From contig NC_081407.1 of the NCBI RefSeq assembly GCF_030272615.1, positions 138,696,897 through 138,760,896 on the forward strand: a stretch of 64,000 nt of DNA. The letters are read 5' to 3'. The DNA is from Cryptomeria japonica. Lineage: Eukaryota; Streptophyta; Pinopsida; Cupressales; Cupressaceae. The position numbers and the translations under genes are program-made. Under the pieces are notes generated by a model. It was not told the DNA's origin and did no database searches. It worked only from the letters and a program-made list of their open reading frames with translations. Each line of letters starts with the position of its first letter. Positions within the stretch are counted from its first letter, which is position 1. Shown here piece by piece: positions 57,855 through 64,000 of this stretch.

Positions 57855-58680
57855 TTAATAAATTAGCAGCTCTTCCCCCACACTTATTGATTTTATCATA
57901 CATACGAATACACTATTTCCCTCACGTGCCTCAAATATGCAATTGTGTTGTTTATTAGTTGATCCAAGTCGCATACTATTTATAAAACCTGCAATATTCC
58001 CTATTGCTTTTAGCCTTCCATCAATGTATACAACCACTCGTTTAATTTGATAATTATCTTTTTGTTGTATATAATTTGCTGATAGTGCATACCTATGCAT
58101 ACTTTTTTTATATCGAACAATCTGCATCCAATTTTTGTAATTGTAACAAGGTCCAACATACTTCGTCAATTCAACAACTTTGTTGTAACAAACCTTTATG
58201 TCATCCATGGAAAATAGGCCCAAACCATGTAACGATGAAGGTGCTATGTGATATATCCTCTCGTTAACACAAAAATCGGTGTTTATTGGAGGAAGATCCT
58301 TGGGTACCCATTGTTTCTGTAGATGTTTGTACCTCAAGGGCACCTTGATGTTGCCTTTGGTCTCATCATCATAAGAACATGACCCCCCTCGAGCAAGGAA
58401 AAATTCCATGCGTTTATTGAATTTTATTCTAATGTTTTGACCTCTAGTTGATCTCCCTATTTTAGACCTACTACATGTCTCACTTTCATCTACTATTCCT
58501 ACATTTCCCTCACTTGAGTAAGAAACATCTGACAAATACCTATTTAGTGGTACTTGCACTCCATCAAATGAGAGAGTTAGTTGGTAATGAGAGAGATATT
58601 TTGCAAATGAGTGTAATGTTGATGAAGAAGTTAGCTCTGAAGTTGATGTTGAGATTAAAAATTGAATAAGTCCAACTGGG
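57855..58680 (-). CDS. SET-domain protein within the CACTA-2 region
   Basis: An open frame from about 58680 (no ATG upstream; the true start is unknown, and an upstream exon is likely). After a Ser-rich start, VPLRYKHLQKQWVPKDLPPI leads into a SET domain: SSLHGLGLFSMDDIKV (the GxG-type opening), VELTKYVGPCYNYKNWMQIV, NIAGFINSMRLGSTNKQHNC (the position of the N-x-x-x-F-I-N-H core) and ISVGEELLIY at the very end (the G-E-E-L core). SET proteins use S-adenosylmethionine to methylate lysines, usually on histones. Here His of the NH core is Ser, and the frame stops right at the place of the final D-Y, so activity is doubtful. It lies on the same strand between TNP2 and Transposase_24 genes. Recruitment by the transposon is inference. 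Confidence 0.65.
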
Positions 58681-58739
58681 GCCTCAAGTGCTGATAACTA
58701 TATTAGATTTGTTGAGGTTTGAAGAACTGAGGAAGTTTT

Positions 58740-59458
58740 TTTTCCTAGTAATTTTTTTAAAATAAACTATTTCTATAGGGTGTATTGAAATAAACCTGTC
58801 GATCTATGAGATTGTGCAGGATCCTCGTCAAAGGGATTCAGGTTCCTACATATGTAATTCAATTATCCTGTGTTAGCTAGACATTACATGATACATATAC
58901 TATAAATTATATAGTATACAACATGAACAATATGCAATCATCATAATCATTGTATATTTTTTAATTCCTTACCTTTACTTTATGTAGATTGTGCAGGATC
59001 CTCAACTAAAGGGTTGACGATGTCTATAGTCAATTACCTATTTACACCAAGGGTGGAAACATCACACAAAATATATACATGAAATCAACACCAACAATTG
59101 AGCATCATAAGCATTACATTTGTAATTTGATAAAAATAAATACATATGTATCATGAGCATCATAAACATCACATATGTATCATCATATATGTAATTGAAC
59201 ATCATAGGCATCACATATGTATCATCATAAACATGCAATCTATCACAAATGTATCATAAATCACCATCCATCACATAGCTAATAGACAGTCCACGTTCCA
59301 TAAATAAACACAAAGTTCAAAAAATGTCAAATGTATCATCATAAACATGTAATCCATCACATATGTATTTTAAATCAGCATCCATCACATAACTAATAAA
59401 CAGTCGAGATTCTATAAATAAACACAAAGTTCAAAAAATGTCATACATTTCAATCAAG
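58740..59458. repeat. CATCACATATGTATCATCATAAAC-type repeats
   Basis: No gene. Between about 59090 and 59400, words such as CATCACATATGTATCATCATAAACATG and ACTAATA[G/A]ACAGTC..ATAAATAAACACAAAGTTCAAAAAATGTCA recur; the last occurs twice (59278, 59393). ATTGTGCAGGATCCTC also occurs twice (58812, 58989). Confidence 0.6.
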
Positions 59459-59523
59459 TCATTGATCTTCTTCTTTATCCAACTCATCATCATGACCATC
59501 ATGATCATCATGATCATGATCGC

Positions 59524-59613
<90 letters not shown>

Positions 59614-59776
59614 CATCATCATCATCATCATCGTCATCATCATCATCATTAACATGATGATGATGATGATGATGATGATGATCACCATCACCATCACCAT
59701 CACCATCACCATCACCATCACCACCACCACCACCACCACCACCACCACCACCACCACCACCACCACCACCACCACC

Positions 59777-59842
<66 letters not shown>

Positions 59843-62800
59843 TTCTACTTCTTCGGTATCTTCTTTTTCCATCTCATTATACTTTATTGACCTTCCTCTT
59901 GGATCATGTCTAACAAAAATGACCAACCCGGTTTATGTGGAACCTCTGAGTAAAATACCTGCTCACATTGGCTTGGAAGAACATAGAGCTCATCCCCAAT
60001 TGGCTCAAATGACCTTGTATTAAACCATTATAAATCCATTATTATGTTCAATAACAGTTCTATCTCGATCATTTTTATTCAATCGTAGCCTATACAATTT
60101 GATGATGAACATAACTAATTTGAAGGAATTAAAGTCACACTCAAGTATATCATCCAAAATGCCATAGTATAGATTTTGAGACTCTTGAGGATGTATATCA
60201 TTTCTAGATGAAATATTGGTCACCTCAAAGACTACAATTATCCTAGAATCACAGGTTTTCTTCGTGTCATCCAACTTTTTGATGCAAAATTTATGACCAT
60301 TGCATCACATAGCCTTGTGGTGTTTGACCTGCAATATGTATAACATGTTAAAATTATTGCATCGTAAGTTGATAAACATATGAGTGATTAATAAAATTAT
60401 ACGTACCTGCTTATCTCTTAAACCATATGCTAAATCAGTTTCCCTTTGTGTAACATTGGAATCTCCATTATGATGAGCTTCTTTAACCAATGAAGCCACA
60501 CCTTCCCATGTTAATATGCGACCAGAATGTTGACATTGTTCAATCCACATGGTCATCCAATCAAGATTGTTTGCAATATACAAATGTAGTGTATCTCACT
60601 CCCGACCAACTGTACAAATAATTAATAGATGACTTACAACCGATTTATTTAGAAGATTAAGAATTAATTAACTACAATAACATCTTATAATTACCTCTCA
60701 CTTTCCTTAATCTACCTTTCCCCATCAAGTACTCCCCTTCGAATTTGTTAATGGGGTTGGGATCCCAAATGTGATTTGCATGGATCTCTGCTGCAAACTT
60801 AGGAAGATATTCAGCAATGTACACCATAGTCTGGTATACCATATATCCCTCCACCATAGAACCCTCAGGATGTTCTCTTTGTCGAACCAAAGCCTTCAAA
60901 AATTTCAAGTGCCTCTCAACCATCCGCATTGACCTAGTGTGTACATGTCCACACAATTCAATCTCCTCAACTTGGTGTATGAGGTAGTGTTCTTGTGCAT
61001 TGAAAAAAGTTGAAGGTAGACACTTTTGCATTTCATACAATAAATGAGGAATTTTTCTCTTCCAATATTTTATATCTTCTTTATGGATTTCTTTTGATGA
61101 CAACCACCTAGAAGAGATTCAAGACGCAAAAATATATAAATAAGACTTTACAAAATAATATACAATATATTACATAACAAGTAAAACAAACCACAAATAT
61201 ATTATCTATACAGCAAATTGAGCAAAGATCACTACTTACCTCATGTATTTTCCAAGATCATATATGACTTGCTTGACATTATTGTCAAAGTTGTCTAGGA
61301 GAGATAGAGGTAGAACATACTACAACAATTATCAAATGATCTTTTTATTGTATTCTAACATAATACAATGAAAAATACATGCATAGTATACAAATATGTG
61401 TTAAATACACAAGAACATTAATTACCTTAATGAAGGTATGCCAATCATGTTTTTTCATCCCTAGCCCAAATTCATTTTTCTTTGATATGAGATTGTTTAT
61501 GTTCGCAAAAAATCCTGTGGGAAGTTGAATTTTTCGTATGACTTCTTTTATAGCATTGCTTTGCTGGTCCATTAATAACCAAGGAAGGGCACTTATATTA
61601 ATCTAGTCTCTATTGCTATTAGATTTAATGACATTTTTCATTGCATCATTGGATTCTTGAATGCCACTACAAATTTTGATAATTTTTTCTTTGTCATGCC
61701 TTCCCTCCAATATTTTCCATAATGTCTCTATTATATTCTTTCCACTATGCATAGTATCAAACAAATGCACAATTTATAGCTTCTCATAGTAGGGAAACCT
61801 ATGAAATTATCTCAGATAAATTTTTAGTCCCTTCAGAAGGTGGTCATTAATGCCTTGACAACCTTCACGATCATCAATTACATCATCAATAAACAAAACA
61901 CAATAGAAAAGTACAAATTCCAACATAAACCATTAGATGGAATGACATTACCTTGACGATTAATTTTATTATATTCCAACTTCCATAGGGAAGGTGTCAT
62001 TCTTCGTGGCTTTGATGTAGTCTCTTCTTTCCCATTGAAAATATTTTTTTTCAGTATTTCGATACTTATGATTTCTGTGGAGGAAGTGCCTATACTCATT
62101 AAACACCTGCTTTCCTAAACTTTTTGAATGATGGGATTTCATCTTTGGACCACAAACTGGACATGCAAATTTTCTCTTTGTTTGAAGACCTACAACTTAA
62201 TGTATAATTGGATTAAATATGTTAATTTTTAATAATTATAATTATAATGTGCAACTTGAACACTATAACATACTACAAAAATGTGTTAGCCCTGGGGCAT
62301 CATGTATTGTCCATACAATCATTGCATGGAATTGAAATTGTCTTTGTCTTATTGGTCTAGAGACATCATACAAAGTGACACCATTCCATAACTCCAACAA
62401 CTCATCGATAAGAGGGTCAATATATACATTCATATCTTTAACTTGGTACTTACCTAGTTGAATGAACAAAAACATTACATAATTACTATGACCATTTTAC
62501 TGCAATATTTATAATTAAATGTAGATGACTATTAAATGATGAAAGAATTGGAACAATCATCATCAACATTATGTGCTCCCTCTTTATTTAAATCCATGGA
62601 GGAATGTTATTGTTGATAACAAAAACTTGCCACACCGAGTAAACAAATCTCATCTCTCCAAATGGATTTTCACCATCCGCTGCCAATGAAAGCCTGAGAT
62701 CATGAGGTTCTTCTTTAAAGTGTGGCCACTTTTCATCTATGTCCATAAATGTTGAACCATCCACAAGCATTCAAATAATGTTATCTTGACTTCTATTGTG

Positions 62801-63871
62801 TGCATGGTAATCCATAAATTATGCCAAGCTAGTGCACCTAGATAATCGTTGCATACGTGGAATAATGAGAATATAACGAAGAACCTTGCAAGGCACCTTT
62901 TTTGTTATTTGATCTATTCGATATCTACTGATATGACATTCAGGGCATTCTTTTGATAATTCATGTTGTTTATGATAAATAATATGATCATTGGGACAAG
63001 CATCTATTTCTTGATACTCCATTCAAATGTCTTTCAGAATGGAAGATAATTCTCAGTATGAGAGAGGTAGAATATTTGATGGTGGTAATAAAAACTCACC
63101 TATCAATCTACAGAATATTAATTTGTTAATATAAAGAATATTAATGGTACATGATTCACTCTTTATTAACTATAATGACATATACGACATACCTTAACAT
63201 ACATGAGATTATTATGTTGGATAAACCATTCATAACCTTGAAGTTCACCAATAACAATATAACGAAGAGAAGAGATGTTTGGGAGCCTTCACAAAAGGGG
63301 CTCGTATGCCTTCTCAAGTACAGGTAAATCATGAACAACATCAAAGTCATCTTGATCATCATGATCGGTTTCACTAGTACTAAATGTGTCATGGATAAAT
63401 GTATTTGTACCATCATCTTCAATTGTGTTTTCTGGCGCATGATCGTCATCTTCCATGGGACCATTATCTTCAGCTTCAATATTCACACCTTCATGTTCCT
63501 CCACTTCGAAAAAATATATTCTCCGGGTTGTGTTGGTGCATATCATGTGCCCTAGGGATCTCAAACTATATAAAAATGATTAACATAAATAAACCATAAT
63601 CATGATCTCATCATGAAGTGATTTCTTCTGTATATAAATTTTTAAAACAATATAATGAACAACTTACCAATGGATGATAATCATGTTCCCCTTCAATGTG
63701 ACCATGCTACCTACAATGTTTCTTAGTTGTTTTGATTAGAATTCTTCTAGTCTTTAAGCCTTTACAAATTTTACAGGGACAATAACATTTTCCATCACCT
63801 TTTCTTTTGAAGTTAGACCACAATCTAGCAATTGTCTCCTTATTTTGTTCTTCACTGATATTTGTTGACAT
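59459..63871 (-). pseudogene. TNP2-type CACTA (En/Spm) transposase
   Basis: An exon-intron gene with frame breaks. The N-terminal Cys/His domain is at 63871-63668 (CYCPCKICKG, then a TAG before HGH). Next come an acidic linker and FCEGSQTSLLFVILLLVNFK (about 63270). The TNP2 core follows: DACPNDHIIYHKQHELSKEC and VPCKVLRYILIIPRMQRL (62819-63022), LRLSLAADGENPFGEM (about 62690), YIDPLIDELLELWNGVTLYD (about 62420) and a CPVCGPK segment (about 62160). A DUF4218-like part follows: GLGMKKHDWHTFIK (about 61450) and PEGSMVEGYMVYQTMVYIAE. Then comes a DUF4216-like part: YYGILDDILECDFNSFKLVM (about 60140). The tail is a long Asp/Gly/His run ending DELDKEEDQ. It would cut and join element ends, but stops and shifts make it inactive. 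Confidence 0.85.
59522..59842. repeat. Trinucleotide microsatellite in the transposase tail
   Basis: (ATC)n, then (GAT)n, (CACCAT)n, (CAC)n and again (ATC)n. In the transposase frame (minus) it encodes long Asp, Gly, Asp-Gly, His and Asp runs. The homologous CACTA-1 tail has only nine Asp in a row, so this copy has expanded. Confidence 0.9.
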
Positions 63872-64000
63872 GGTCTTTCTTCACACGCAAAAAAATCGGG
63901 CTATCGAAACTTCGGTGCATAACCTTCACAAACTTCGAAAAGGATATCGCAAGTACATAAGTCTTCTTAGAACTAGTTATATAGAAGTTTAAATGTTACT

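Larger units (their letters stand above)
51400..64000 (-). mobile_element. CACTA-2 region (truncated by the window end)
   Basis: In minus-strand order it carries a TNP2-type transposase (63871-59459), a SET-domain ORF (58680-57855), a small exon (57505-57288) and a Transposase_24-type gene (55268-51775), all co-oriented. X copy 3 and a solo LTR are inserted. I infer one large CACTA element, because TNP2 and Transposase_24 genes are the usual pair. The left limit is approximate and the right end lies outside the window. Confidence 0.5.

Noticed and set aside
58475-58669. Plus-strand ORF over the SET gene 5' part
   Set aside because: It is antisense to an open SET frame and has no recognisable feature.
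59438-59890. Long open frames on both strands reading poly-Ile/Thr or poly-Met/Val
   Set aside because: These are by-products of the trinucleotide microsatellite; only the minus frame giving Asp/Gly/His continues the transposase and its conserved end.

Overview
This is a plant nuclear DNA window, AT-rich and packed with repeats. The evidence is Ty1/copia LTR retrotransposons with initiator-tRNA-Met primer sites, CACTA (En/Spm) transposase genes of the plant TNP2 and Transposase_24 types, and a broken plant clathrin heavy chain gene with spliced exons. The density and nesting of repeats suggest a large-genome seed plant, possibly a gymnosperm, but the species cannot be fixed from this sequence. 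I see no clearly intact host gene, no rRNA or tRNA gene and no CRISPR array. Almost every coding region is decayed by stops and frameshifts.

Layout. (1) 1-4835: a minus-strand copy (X1) of an uncharacterised repeat-borne gene family, 'X'. (2) 4836-4972 and 26703-27763: two halves of one plus-strand CACTA transposase gene (CACTA-1), split by LTR element E (4973-26702, minus), which is flanked by TTCAA/ATCAA. E carries a Gag with zinc knuckles and a long unknown ORF near its 3' end, with no visible pol. Copia element B (10089-17576, minus, with an extra truncated third LTR) sits inside E. Copia element C (18900-26056, plus) sits inside E's 5' LTR. (3) 27978-29165: a lone LTR. (4) 29166-33978: decayed DNA with a gene-like minus-strand patch and a possible CACTA terminus with hairpin subterminal repeats. 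(5) 33979-41291: copia element D (plus, target duplication ACATT), inserted just downstream of the clathrin stop codon. (6) 41313-51175: a clathrin heavy chain C-terminal pseudogene (minus) whose last exons are amplified in four tandem units, and which is interrupted by a second X copy (X2, plus, about 44890-50300). (7) about 51400-64000: a second, larger CACTA-like region (CACTA-2, minus) with a TNP2 transposase, a SET-domain ORF, a small exon and a Transposase_24-type gene. It is interrupted by a third X fragment (X3) and by a solo LTR with target duplication GTTAC.

How the parts relate. B, C and D are the same copia family (LTR about 1.35-1.46 kb, TGTTGG...CATCA). C and D have gag-pol in the order Gag, zinc knuckle, protease, integrase, RT, RNase H, and B is the same in reverse. 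E has a different LTR but shares the same modules: a poly-C tract before TCTCAGT, a GTGGTTTTTCCC box, arrays of TAACAGG-like motifs and ACCGGTT-rich U3. X has no recognised domain, yet its three copies share N-terminal, central and C-terminal blocks. The most interesting points are the X family, the SET ORF lying collinear with CACTA genes, the unknown ORF of E, and the fourfold exon amplification of clathrin.
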